DNA of 61,183 nt from JAURDE01 sp965365285. GTDB taxonomy: Bacteria > Bdellovibrionota > Bacteriovoracia > Bacteriovoracales > Bacteriovoracaceae. Position 1 is the first letter of the stretch; the number at the start of each line of letters is the position of its first letter. A program made the translations under genes and the position numbers. The notes beneath the pieces were generated by a model. It was not told where the DNA came from. It saw only the letters and a list, made by a program, of their open reading frames with translations, and made no database searches. The DNA lies in contig CBDUBC010000006.1 of the NCBI GenBank assembly GCA_965365285.1, forward strand, positions 1-61,183, written 5' to 3'. Of this stretch, positions 16,454-24,612 are shown piece by piece.

Positions 16454-18043
16454 ATGGCCAAAGATTTAATCATTAATCAGACGCTTAATGAATGTAGGGC
16501 CGCTCTGATCGAAAATAGTGAGATCCTCGATTTCGTTATGGACCGAGGAGTTGATGAGGACTCCAGCCACCCCAGTGTTGGCAATATATACAAAGGTAAA
16601 GTTTTAAGAGTTTTACCCGGTATGCAATCTGCTTTTGTTGATATCGGTTATGAAAAGGCAGCATTTCTTTATGTCGATGACGCCTATATTCCTTCTCTGG
16701 AGGAACAGAGAGAGATGGTTGCTAAAAAAACTATGGAAGATGCTAACAAAGCGGCACAGATTGGTGAAATCATCCCTGATGAAATGAGTACTCTTGCTGA
16801 AACTATGGATATGAGACTTCGACCTGAAGCCAATATTGAAGACTTCCTTAAGGAAGGCATGGAAATTATCGTTCAAGTGGCCAAAGAACCAATCTCCTCT
16901 AAAGGTCCTCGAATTACCAGACATATTACTCTCGCGGGTCGATACGTTGTCTTTATGCCATTCATTGAACATACTGGTGTTTCAAGAAGAATTGGGAATG
17001 AAGAAGAAAGAGAACGCCTCAAAGAAATTCTAGATAATATTCGAAATGAAGGGCAGGGGATCATTGCTCGAACCGTAGCAGAGGGTCAGTCGAAAATGAT
17101 CCTTAAAAATGACTACCAAATGCTCAATAAGATTTGGAAAGATATTCATAAAAGAAGCAAGAAGGCCAAAGCACCTTCAACGATTTATAAAGATATGACT
17201 TTTGTTCAAAGAGTTCTTCGAGATATTACCGACGAAAATATTGAGGGAATCGTTGTCGACTCTAGAAAAAATTTAAAAGAAGTTGAAAAGTTTGTTACCA
17301 AATATCTTCCTCGAATGAAGGGGAAAGCACGGTACTATGATGGTGAATTACCTATCTTTGAACAATACGGAGTTGATTATGAGATCGAAAGAGGGATTAG
17401 TGATAAAATCTTTCTTCGTTCAGGTGGATCTCTGAATATTGATCAAACCGAGGCCCTTGTTTCTATAGATGTAAATACAGGAAAGTTTGTTGGACGAAAA
17501 AATCTTGAAGATACTATTCTTCGAACTAACCTAGAGGCAGTTAAAGAAATTGCCTATCAACTTCGTCTAAGAAATTGTGGTGGGATCATCATTATTGATT
17601 TCATCGATATGCAAAAAACAGAATCAAGAGATATGGTCTATCAGGCCCTCCTAGATGCCCTTAAAAAGGACCGAGCAAAAACAAATGTTCTCCCCATCTC
17701 AGGCCTAGGCCTCGTAGAGATGACTCGAAAAAGAACCCGAGACACTCTCACTCGTATTCTCTGCGAGCCATGCCCTTATTGTGAAGGAACAGGAAGGGTA
17801 AAATCCTCTATCACCGTAACTTATGAACTTGTCCGAGAGCTCATTAAAGTTCTTAAGAAAAGCACAGGTGCCAAAAAGATTTTTATCTATGCTCATCCTG
17901 AAGTAACAGCAAGACTTTGTGGAGAAGAACTTGATATTATTGATAGCTTAGAAGAGAAATATCAAACGACTCTTTTGATTCGTTCTGAAAATAACTATCA
18001 CATTGAGCAGTATGAAATCTTTGCAGATGAAGATAATAACTAG
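16454..18043 (+). CDS. rng: Ribonuclease G/E family endoribonuclease
   Basis: The 529-residue protein is RNase G-like. It has an N-terminal S1 domain (IYKGKVLRVLPGMQSAFVDI) carrying an insertion of about 50 residues, the 5'-sensor region, the DNase-I-like catalytic core with metal-binding aspartates in SIDVNTGKF and IIIIDFIDM, and the zinc-link CPYCEGTGRV. No long RNase E-type C-terminal scaffold is present. It processes rRNA and mRNA in the cytoplasm. A GAGGGA site precedes the ATG. Its TAG overlaps the convergent ricin-lectin gene's TAG through a shared CTAG. Confidence 0.95.
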   Translation: MAKDLIINQTLNECRAALIENSEILDFVMDRGVDEDSSHPSVGNIYKGKVLRVLPGMQSAFVDIGYEKAAFLYVDDAYIPSLEEQREMVAKKTMEDANKAAQIGEIIPDEMSTLAETMDMRLRPEANIEDFLKEGMEIIVQVAKEPISSKGPRITRHITLAGRYVVFMPFIEHTGVSRRIGNEEERERLKEILDNIRNEGQGIIARTVAEGQSKMILKNDYQMLNKIWKDIHKRSKKAKAPSTIYKDMTFVQRVLRDITDENIEGIVVDSRKNLKEVEKFVTKYLPRMKGKARYYDGELPIFEQYGVDYEIERGISDKIFLRSGGSLNIDQTEALVSIDVNTGKFVGRKNLEDTILRTNLEAVKEIAYQLRLRNCGGIIIIDFIDMQKTESRDMVYQALLDALKKDRAKTNVLPISGLGLVEMTRKRTRDTLTRILCEPCPYCEGTGRVKSSITVTYELVRELIKVLKKSTGAKKIFIYAHPEVTARLCGEELDIIDSLEEKYQTTLLIRSENNYHIEQYEIFADEDNN

Positions 18044-19131
18044 GGTTTCTCGTAACGAAAGTTAACAAAGCTCCACTTTTGAAATTCACCTTCAGGGCAA
18101 TTTTTCCAAAGCATAAGATCTTGACCCTCTTTTTTGGAGTTCTGAATATCAATGCAACCCTTAGGAAAATCAAGAATTCCGGCCCCACTTTTATGAGTAA
18201 TGACAGCTTGGTCATTACAGCTCCACAAACCAACTGGAGAACCTAGACTTTCACCAAAAGGAAAAAGACATTTTTTTTCAAAGCTATTTTCAAGTACATA
18301 GCCCTCGTTTAAGTCATTTCTTCTCCAAAATTGTTTTTGATTATCGGAACATTTTTGGACTTGAACCTTTCGATCACTGGTGCTTTCTAAGCATAGACCC
18401 GTAAGTACATTTTTAATTTGAAATTCATTAAAATTATAATCAACCAGCATAAAATCTTCGGAAACAAATAGTTCTTTTTGATGATTGAGTATATAAGTTT
18501 GATGAAGACTTGCTAGATAAACCTTCTTTGCCTTTTGAGGGGTCTTTTGCCAGGAACCTTTGTGATGGGCGCCTCCCAATTTAATATAAATAAACTGATC
18601 GAATCCAACTGCGGCCATAGTTCCATCTGAGGCCAGAGCGATATGAGTAAACTCAACTGGCTGAGGAAATTTTTGAAACCCTTCTTCAGTTTTAAGATAG
18701 TATTCCCCAAAACTGCTTAATCCAGCTGCTAAATCTTTATGGTAAGCAAGTACCTGTTTAAAATTAGTCTCTAATGCTTCATCTCCAAAATAGGCATGTC
18801 CATTTTTTTTAACTTTAAACTCTATTCCATCCATTCCGATTGAAGCAAGGTAGGCCTGAGACGGCAATCGACTGAGTGAAAAGTCCTCCACACTATAAAT
18901 GGATCCATCCTCCTCCACAGCGGCACCAGGGGCTAAATTTTGGATTTTTTCCTCTCTCAGCCGCCATTTACCCATAGAGTCGAGTCCATATAGAGTACCC
19001 AAATCTGTGAGAAATAGAACGGGTCCCTGTTTTTGGACCAGAACATCAGATACATGATCTAAAACCTTATTCATGGACTGACCATAAGTATCTGAAATTA
19101 CAATTAAAATAAGAAGGGTTAAATATCTCAC
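18040..19131 (-). CDS. Exported protein with C-terminal ricin-type beta-trefoil lectin domain
   Basis: A signal peptide (MRYLTLLILIVISDTYGQ) starts from GTG at 19131; the nearby ATG is out of frame and hits TGA at once. Residues about 20-235 repeat short strands like those of a beta-propeller (for example GTLYGLDSMGKWRL and GSIYSVEDFSL). Residues about 240-363 match a ricin B lectin, with QxW-like motifs (KQFWRR, FQKWSF), paired cysteines (GLCLES, KCSDN; GCIDIQ, LWKNC) and LMLWKNCP. A secreted carbohydrate-binding protein is likely. The propeller assignment is tentative. Confidence 0.78.
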   Translation of the reverse strand: MRYLTLLILIVISDTYGQSMNKVLDHVSDVLVQKQGPVLFLTDLGTLYGLDSMGKWRLREEKIQNLAPGAAVEEDGSIYSVEDFSLSRLPSQAYLASIGMDGIEFKVKKNGHAYFGDEALETNFKQVLAYHKDLAAGLSSFGEYYLKTEEGFQKFPQPVEFTHIALASDGTMAAVGFDQFIYIKLGGAHHKGSWQKTPQKAKKVYLASLHQTYILNHQKELFVSEDFMLVDYNFNEFQIKNVLTGLCLESTSDRKVQVQKCSDNQKQFWRRNDLNEGYVLENSFEKKCLFPFGESLGSPVGLWSCNDQAVITHKSGAGILDFPKGCIDIQNSKKEGQDLMLWKNCPEGEFQKWSFVNFRYEKP

Positions 19132-19246
19132 ATACTCCTTTCGGCAAAGGGGCCCAGGCCTTGAATATAATTTTAGTTACGATGCATTAAATGCTTTAAA
19201 TCTTGTAGTTTAGGTGATAGCTTGCCCCCTACATTTACTAACGCTC

Positions 19247-19270
19247 GCTAATTTCAATAACGAAGTTAGC
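19247..19270 (+). promoter_or_regulatory. Hairpin in the rpsF-rpsR leader
   Basis: GCTAATTTC (19247-19255) can pair with GAAGTTAGC (19262-19270), a 9-bp stem with one G-U pair and a 6-base AATAAC loop, ending 8 bases before the AGGAG ribosome-binding site at 19280-19284. S6:S18 complexes are known to bind structured leaders of their own mRNA in many bacteria, so an autoregulatory element is plausible. I cannot confirm the published consensus here. A TATAAT at 19166-19171 is a possible -10, without a good -35. Confidence 0.45.
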
Positions 19271-19289
19271 TACCAAACCAGGAGTGTCT

Positions 19290-19922
19290 ATGATTTACGA
19301 AATCGCCATAGCTGCGAAAGACGACCTTAATGAAACTGAACTCAAAAATCTCTCGAATCTTGTTCACGATGTGGCAAAAGATCACGGTGGAGAAGTCATC
19401 ATCGAAGATGATTGGGGTTCACTAAGATTCGCTCAGCCAACATCAAATGGTGTTGAAAGAGGAAGATACCTATACTTCATCTACAAAGCTGACAATCTTG
19501 CAAACACAGAACTTAACCGAAGAATTAAAATTAACGAAGGGATTATCAAATATCTTATCGTTAAGCTTGGAGAAGATGCAGATCTTGAAAAGATTTCTAA
19601 AGGTTACAAAACTCCGTATAGCAAAAAGTACAAGGGAAGTGTAACTGATGTTCTTGAGTCTGAAGGTGATAGCAACCTTGAAAAAGACAGAAAAAGATTT
19701 TCTAAAGGTAAAGCTTGTTGGTTTAAAGCAAAAAGTATTACTGCAGATTGGAAAGACCCAAAAACTTATCAGTGGTTACTTAATGAATTTGGAAAAATCT
19801 CTCCAGCTAGAGTTACTTCCATTTCAAGAAAGCACCAAAGGTTTGCTGAAGCTGCAATTAAGAGATCAAGAAACATTGGTCTTTCAAGTATCTTCACAAA
19901 TAGAATAGCTACTGAAAGATAA
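19290..19922 (+). CDS. rpsF-rpsR: Ribosomal protein S6-S18 fusion
   Basis: One continuous 210-residue frame contains both proteins. Residues 1 to about 97 are bS6 (MIYEIAIAAKDD at the start, later RGRYLYFIYKA and a closing NEGIIKYLIVKLGED). Residues 98-141 are a charged linker. Residues 142-203 are bS18, recognised by GKISPARVTSISRKHQRF and AIKRSRNIGLSSIF. The S18 zinc cysteines are reduced to one Cys. The start is ATG at 19290 with AGGAG 5 bases away, not the GTG at 19284. In other bacteria these are separate genes in the same order, followed by DUF2232, rplI and dnaB as here. S6 and S18 are a heterodimer on the 30S platform, so a single chain would fix their stoichiometry. Confidence 0.9.
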   Translation: MIYEIAIAAKDDLNETELKNLSNLVHDVAKDHGGEVIIEDDWGSLRFAQPTSNGVERGRYLYFIYKADNLANTELNRRIKINEGIIKYLIVKLGEDADLEKISKGYKTPYSKKYKGSVTDVLESEGDSNLEKDRKRFSKGKACWFKAKSITADWKDPKTYQWLLNEFGKISPARVTSISRKHQRFAEAAIKRSRNIGLSSIFTNRIATER

Positions 19923-19939
19923 TAAGGATATTAAGGTTA

Positions 19940-20986
19940 ATGGATCCAAGTAAAGATAACCAAGACAAGAAGACGGGACCCGAGGTCGATTTTGAATCTT
20001 TTGCAGATTCTCAACCTCTTCCTAAGCTTATTTTCTTGGGAGTCATGACTCTTGCTTTATGCTCTTTTCCTCCGTTTACGATTTTGGCACCGGTGCCTCT
20101 AACGATCGGCTTCCTTCTTTTTGGAAAAAGCCGAGGGTTAGTATTAGGAGCCGCCATTGCTGCTATCTTGTTCGGACTAGGAAAAGTTTCGCCTCAGACA
20201 TTTTCTCTGGGAGCGGTCAGCGCATTAATGACAGTTCTTTATTCGTTTCTCATCTCTGAGACTATTTCTCGTAAGGTTGCTCCTGTTAAAGGGTTAATCA
20301 CTTCGGGATTTCTTGTGGTTGGAATTATTCTCGTGACTTGGCTAGGTGCTAAGGTTTTAGGTGATTTTTCCATTAAGCAAATGGTTGCCGATCAGGTGAA
20401 TCAGATGGTGGAGGCATTAAAGACAGGTAAAAACGCAGAGCTTCTTAAAGCAGGACAAGGGGAAGAAGTTCGTTATCTTCAAGATATCGTTCGTGACCCC
20501 AGTGAACTTGTCAAAAATATTTTATCTTGGCTTCCGGCGACTGTTTTTATTAGTGTTTTCATTTCTCTATGGGCGGGTTTTTTCTTAGTTTTAAGAAATT
20601 GGCCAATCTGGAGAGTGAAAGTAAATTATCCACATTCATTAAAAGGACTTACTCATTTTAAAGTTCCAGAATTTTTTGTCTGGCCTTTAATTGTAGGCCT
20701 CGTTCTGATGTTAGCAGGAGAGTACCTCCTCGGAGACATGGGAGTCGTGGTTGGAAGTAATCTTCTTTACATGATGGGTGTGTTTTATTTTTTTCAGGGA
20801 TTTGGTATTTTCCTCGATTTCCTCACGCACCTCAAAGTGTTTGGTTTTTTCCGAACTTTGATGGTGGCCATGGGACTTATGATCGCTTGGCGAGTGTTGG
20901 TGTTTGTAGGAGTATTTGATCTTTGGATCAATTTTAGAAAATTTTTTAAGAAAAAAGAAAATGATGATAAAGGAGATAACGTATGA
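19940..20986 (+). CDS. DUF2232-like integral membrane protein
   Basis: The 348-residue protein has a charged 25-residue N-terminus and then about eight hydrophobic segments, in the pattern of the DUF2232/YybS family (APVPLTIGFLLFGKSRGLVL near the start, then paired helices). This family is often encoded between rpsR and rplI, exactly the position seen here. Its biochemical role is not established. The gene starts 18 bases after the S6-S18 fusion and overlaps rplI by 4 bases (ATGA), so it is translated with the ribosomal genes. Confidence 0.75.
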   Translation: MDPSKDNQDKKTGPEVDFESFADSQPLPKLIFLGVMTLALCSFPPFTILAPVPLTIGFLLFGKSRGLVLGAAIAAILFGLGKVSPQTFSLGAVSALMTVLYSFLISETISRKVAPVKGLITSGFLVVGIILVTWLGAKVLGDFSIKQMVADQVNQMVEALKTGKNAELLKAGQGEEVRYLQDIVRDPSELVKNILSWLPATVFISVFISLWAGFFLVLRNWPIWRVKVNYPHSLKGLTHFKVPEFFVWPLIVGLVLMLAGEYLLGDMGVVVGSNLLYMMGVFYFFQGFGIFLDFLTHLKVFGFFRTLMVAMGLMIAWRVLVFVGVFDLWINFRKFFKKKENDDKGDNV

Positions 20987-21588
20987 AGGTTATTCTAACT
21001 GAAAGAGTACCATCACTTGGTAACGTAGGAGAGATCGTAAATGTCTCTCAAGGGTATGCTCGAAACTACCTCATTCCTCAAAATGTTGCTGTTGTAGCAG
21101 ATAAAGCTCATAAGAGAACACTTGAGAACCAACAAAGAGTTCTTGCTAAAAAGGTTGAAGATGCAAAAAAAGCCGCACTTGATCTCAAGGGTAAGCTCGA
21201 TGGAATGAATCTTGAGCTTATTAAAAAAGCTGGCCCAAATGGAAAGCTTTTTGGTTCGGTAACAACTGTTGAGCTTTCTAGCGTCCTTGCTGAGAAAGGT
21301 CTTGAAGTTGAAAGAAAGCTTATGACACTTAAAGTGCCAATTAAATCAATTGGTAACTATGAAGTTGATGTAAAGCTTTTCCATGATGTAAATGCTACTT
21401 TTAATGTAAGCGTTGCAATGGATCCCGAGCAAGCTAAAGAACTTAAGGCCAAAGAAGAAGAAGCTAAAAAACTTAAAGAAGAACAAGCTAAACTTGCTGC
21501 CGAAAACAAAACAGAAGAGGTTTCTGAAGAAAACCTAACTGAAGAGCAAATGCTCAAGAAAAAAGCTGACGAGATTCTAAGATCTTAA
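20983..21588 (+). CDS. rplI: Ribosomal protein bL9 with C-terminal extension
   Basis: Residues 1-148 are a complete bL9: N-domain MKVILTERVPSLGNVGEIV with the GYARNYLIP signature, a long connecting helix, and a C-domain containing GPNGKLFGSVT. The protein then continues for about 53 residues (149-201), rich in Glu, Lys and Ala, likely a charged helix or coiled coil; standard bL9 is about 148 residues. It ends with ILRS at the terminator 21595-21623. bL9 binds 23S rRNA at the base of the L1 stalk and reaches across to neighbouring ribosomes. Confidence 0.96.
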   Translation: MKVILTERVPSLGNVGEIVNVSQGYARNYLIPQNVAVVADKAHKRTLENQQRVLAKKVEDAKKAALDLKGKLDGMNLELIKKAGPNGKLFGSVTTVELSSVLAEKGLEVERKLMTLKVPIKSIGNYEVDVKLFHDVNATFNVSVAMDPEQAKELKAKEEEAKKLKEEQAKLAAENKTEEVSEENLTEEQMLKKKADEILRS

Positions 21589-21594
21589 TAATGC

Positions 21595-21623
21595 AAGGGG
21601 CGCTTTTTGCGCCCCTTCTTTTT
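21595..21623 (+). terminator. Rho-independent terminator after rplI
   Basis: AAGGGGCGC (21595-21603) and GCGCCCCTT (21609-21617) form a perfect 9-bp stem with a TTTTT loop, followed by a T-rich tail to 21623. It ends the rpsF-rpsR/DUF2232/rplI operon, 7 bases after the rplI stop and 49 bases before dnaB. Confidence 0.93.
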
Positions 21624-21671
21624 AGCACCTCATCCCTTGGAAATTTAATCATTTGAGGCTAACTTTCTTTT

Positions 21672-23009
21672 ATGAAAGAAATTAATGAAATGCCTCGTGA
21701 TATCCTCTCTGAAAAATCTCTTTTAGGCTGCCTCATTGTTGATGGCTCCGTTTTTGATGAAATATCAGATCTTAATTTAAAGAAAGAGGATTTTTTTCAC
21801 CCTCAATATGGAATTATTTTTGAGGCCATCAATGACCTCTTTAATACTCGTCAACCCATCGACTATGTAACTCTGAGTTCAAAGCTTAATGATAAAGGTA
21901 AGCTAGAAGCGATTGGAGGCGAAAAAGCTATTTTAGAAATTGTTGAAGACCACGCCTCTTCTGCAAATGCCTATTATTATGCAAAGATTGTTAAAGATAA
22001 AAGCTCTCTTCGTAATATTGTCAAAACTGCTCAAGTCGTAGTGGAGAAGGGAAAAACTTTTGATGGAGATCCTCAAGAGTTCTATCAAGAAGTGGAGGCG
22101 AGTTTCTTTAAACTCACCAATCAGGCCAAAAATGCTAGCATGATTAAATTAAATGCGGCACTTAAACAAAACCTTATCGACCTAGAAGATACTTCACGGA
22201 CAGCAGGAGAAATCTCCGGACTACCAACAGGGTTTAAAGAGCTCGATAAAATGCTTCTGGGGATGCAACCAGGGCAATTGATCATTCTTGCCGCTCGACC
22301 TGCCATGGGTAAAACCTCTCTTGCCATGAATATTGTTATCAATGCTGTTGAACAATCGAGACTTCCTGTAGCTTTCTTCTCTCTGGAGATGCTTTCTCAA
22401 GAACTTAGTATGAGGCTTCTGTCTGGTAAGGCAAAGGTGGATTCTCGAAAATTAAGAACCAAGGACTTTCTTGATACTGACCTGAGAAATATTTCCATGG
22501 CAGTTCAAGATCTTTCTCATCTTCCTGTTTATATTAATGATACGGGAGCTTCTTTAAATGAAATTCAGTCTCAGTGTCGTAAAATTAAAACGGATGAGGG
22601 GCTTGGTCTTATCGTTATTGATTACCTCCAGCTAATGAAACCCAATTCTAATAACCCTTCACGTGAACAGCAAATCTCTGAGATCTCGAGAGGGTTAAAG
22701 CAGATGGCAAAAGAGCTTGGTTGTCCTGTTCTTTGTCTTTCGCAGCTTAACCGGGGAGTTGAAACAAGACCTGGAAATAAGAGACCAAACGTTTCGGATC
22801 TTAGGGAATCCGGTGCGATTGAGCAAGATGCCGATATTGTTATGATGATCTACCGAGACGAAGTCTATAATCCGGATACCAAAGATAAAGGAATTGCAGA
22901 AATTATCGTCGGAAAAAACCGGGGTGGAGAAATTGGGACTGCTAAAGTTTCATGGGTAGGGAAGTATACTTCCTTTGAAAATCTCACATATAAACCAGAC
23001 ATCATATGA
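21672..23009 (+). CDS. dnaB: Replicative DNA helicase DnaB
   Basis: The 445-residue protein has the N-terminal helical DnaB domain (LSEKSLLGCLIVDGSVFDEI) and the RecA-like C-domain with Walker A ARPAMGKTSLA, Walker B region LIVIDYLQLM, and the H4-like CLSQLNRGVETR and DLRESGAIEQDADIV. It is the hexameric fork helicase. No intein is present. Its ATG follows the rplI terminator, but rplI-dnaB synteny is common. The pabB gene starts 4 bases after its stop, so the two are probably co-transcribed. Confidence 0.97.
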   Translation: MKEINEMPRDILSEKSLLGCLIVDGSVFDEISDLNLKKEDFFHPQYGIIFEAINDLFNTRQPIDYVTLSSKLNDKGKLEAIGGEKAILEIVEDHASSANAYYYAKIVKDKSSLRNIVKTAQVVVEKGKTFDGDPQEFYQEVEASFFKLTNQAKNASMIKLNAALKQNLIDLEDTSRTAGEISGLPTGFKELDKMLLGMQPGQLIILAARPAMGKTSLAMNIVINAVEQSRLPVAFFSLEMLSQELSMRLLSGKAKVDSRKLRTKDFLDTDLRNISMAVQDLSHLPVYINDTGASLNEIQSQCRKIKTDEGLGLIVIDYLQLMKPNSNNPSREQQISEISRGLKQMAKELGCPVLCLSQLNRGVETRPGNKRPNVSDLRESGAIEQDADIVMMIYRDEVYNPDTKDKGIAEIIVGKNRGGEIGTAKVSWVGKYTSFENLTYKPDII

Positions 23010-23013
23010 TCCT

Positions 23014-24180
23014 ATGAGGAAGAGCTTTTCTGTTTTTCTTACTCAAAATTCCTCGAGACCATTTGCTTTAATGGAAGAAATGGAATGGGGGTATGCCTAT
23101 TTTTATAGCTATCGAATCGATCTTTTGACCGGAAAGAAAGAAGAGTATTCTATTCATCAATTTTTAAATTCTTGTGAAGATATTATAATCGCTCAATCTT
23201 TTACAAGACCTCGGGTGATCCATCTCTTTTATGAACTTCATGAGGTCTTATATCTGACAGAGATAAATGAAGATGTTCTTTTGGCCATCGATATCCTCTA
23301 TAACAGTTGCCGACAATTAAAAAGCTTAGAGGGAAAGCATTGTCAGCTAGAACCTCTAAGCTCTCCTCTTTATGAAGATTATGAAAAAAAGTTTAAATTA
23401 GGCCAAGAAGAGTTATTAAAAGGAAATTGCTATCAATTTAACCTTACGGAAGAATTTAAATTTAAAGTGAATACTCTGCATCCTTTTGATCTGCTATCTA
23501 CTCTTTGGAAAAATTCCAGTATGCGTGGGCAGTATGCTCATGCTAGCTACCTTCCTACGCTTGATAAGTTCTATGTTAGTAATTCTCCTGAGTCCTTATT
23601 TGAAGTTCATAAAAAGGAAAAGGAGCTCATTGTTCAAACAAGACCCATTAAGGGAACGGTCGCCATTACGGATTCTGTAAATAAGGCCTGGAATCAACTT
23701 AAAAACTCTTTAAAGGATCAAGCTGAACTTTTTATGATTACTGATCTTATGAGAAATGACCTTTCTAAAATACAGGATCCCAAATCGAGAGTGATGAAGA
23801 AAAAAAGTCGGCTTACTGTTCCAGGGCTTGTTCATCAATATTCTTTAGTGGAAACAACTCTCAATAAAAAGGCTAATCTTTACTCTCTTATTAGAGCTCT
23901 CTTTCCCGGAGGAAGTATTACAGGGGCCCCAAAGAAAAGGGTATTGGAGATTTTAAAGGATTTAGAAAAAAGATCTCGAGGCTTTTATTGTGGAAGTACG
24001 ATACTTCTTTATAAAGATGCTGTTGCTGGTTCCATTAATATTCGATCAGCGACTATTGATCTAGACTCCAGAGTTCTTTCCTATTCTGGTGGAGGCGGGA
24101 TAACCTTATTGAGTAAAGTTGAAGAGGAATATAAAGAGATGCTTGGTAAGGTTCAAAGTTTTACCCGACTATTTTATTAA
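23014..24180 (+). CDS. pabB: Aminodeoxychorismate synthase component I (chorismate-binding)
   Basis: The ATG at 23014 gives 388 residues and lies just after dnaB; an in-frame ATG at 22975 would run inside dnaB. The C-terminal chorismate-binding domain is complete: QTRPIKGTV with the lysine typical of PabB rather than the alanine of TrpE, DLMRNDLSKI, FPGGSITGAPKKR, and the closing SYSGGGGITLLS. It converts chorismate to aminodeoxychorismate for folate synthesis, with a PabA glutaminase not seen here. The N-terminal region is short compared with E. coli PabB (453). Confidence 0.88.
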   Translation: MRKSFSVFLTQNSSRPFALMEEMEWGYAYFYSYRIDLLTGKKEEYSIHQFLNSCEDIIIAQSFTRPRVIHLFYELHEVLYLTEINEDVLLAIDILYNSCRQLKSLEGKHCQLEPLSSPLYEDYEKKFKLGQEELLKGNCYQFNLTEEFKFKVNTLHPFDLLSTLWKNSSMRGQYAHASYLPTLDKFYVSNSPESLFEVHKKEKELIVQTRPIKGTVAITDSVNKAWNQLKNSLKDQAELFMITDLMRNDLSKIQDPKSRVMKKKSRLTVPGLVHQYSLVETTLNKKANLYSLIRALFPGGSITGAPKKRVLEILKDLEKRSRGFYCGSTILLYKDAVAGSINIRSATIDLDSRVLSYSGGGGITLLSKVEEEYKEMLGKVQSFTRLFY

Positions 24181-24308
24181 TCAATATTCTAATAAAAACT
24201 TACTTTCTTTTTTTCGCACCTCTTGAAATTGACATCGCTTCATTTTGCTCGATATGATGAGTGCACTATGCCGTAACTGTATATGAGATGCAAGTGAAGG
24301 AGTGTTTT

Positions 24309-24494
24309 ATGGTTTCCAAGGATGGGGTCTGTAAATCTCAAAATGTCAGTCTCAAAGACCTTGCGAATATGTCGGGTTTTTCTGAAGCTTTAATTCAAGA
24401 TGAACTTTGTCTAGAAGGTGATAACCTCACGCTAGAGCAGCTTAGAGAGTCTATGATGAAGTATCTGGATGAGACGTTTAAGGAAGTTCAGTAA
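24309..24494 (+). CDS. Small uncharacterised cytosolic protein, 61 residues
   Basis: An AAGGAG (24297-24302) six bases before ATG 24309 fixes the start; an in-frame ATG at 24261 lacks such a site. The protein (MVSKDGVCKSQNVSLKDLAN... ending ETFKEVQ) is soluble and mildly acidic. Its pattern SLKDLANMSGFSEALIQDEL looks like a small helix-turn-helix-like helical bundle. I cannot assign a family. It stands alone between pabB and motA, and its stop lies inside an inverted repeat. Confidence 0.65.
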   Translation: MVSKDGVCKSQNVSLKDLANMSGFSEALIQDELCLEGDNLTLEQLRESMMKYLDETFKEVQ

Positions 24495-24509
24495 AGTTGA
24501 TCTTTACTG
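24489..24509 (+). repeat. Inverted repeat overlapping the small ORF stop
   Basis: CAGTAAAG (24489-24496) and CTTTACTG (24502-24509) form a perfect 8-bp hairpin with loop TTGAT. The TAA stop of the 61-residue ORF is inside the left arm. There is no T-run directly after it, so on its own it is not a classical terminator; a second hairpin with a T-run follows at 24519-24541. Confidence 0.6.
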
Positions 24510-24518
24510 TTAAGTAGG

Positions 24519-24541
24519 AAAAATGTTCGTAGCATTTTTTT
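24519..24541 (+). terminator. Weak candidate terminator upstream of motA
   Basis: AAAAATG (24519-24525) pairs with CATTTTT (24533-24539), with more T to 24541. The stem is AU-rich with a single G-C pair, so it is weak; together with the preceding hairpin it could reduce read-through from the small ORF into motA. Confidence 0.4.
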
Positions 24542-24612
24542 GAGAAGATTAAAATTTTAATAACCTCCGTGGTTAATCCGATTCCATAGCTGAAACTAAA
24601 AGGAAGTTTTCT

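Noticed and set aside
19284..19289. GTG start at 19284 for the S6-S18 gene
   Set aside because: The ATG at 19290 lies 5 bases after AGGAG and yields the conserved S6 start; the GTG overlaps the ribosome-binding site.
22975..23013. Upstream ATG for pabB inside dnaB
   Set aside because: It would encode 13 residues from the dnaB 3' end; ATG 23014 begins the family-like sequence just after the dnaB stop.
24541..24612. Sigma-28 (FliA) promoter for motA
   Set aside because: TAAAATTT at 24550 and CCGAT at 24578 resemble the two boxes, but they are about 8 bases too far apart.
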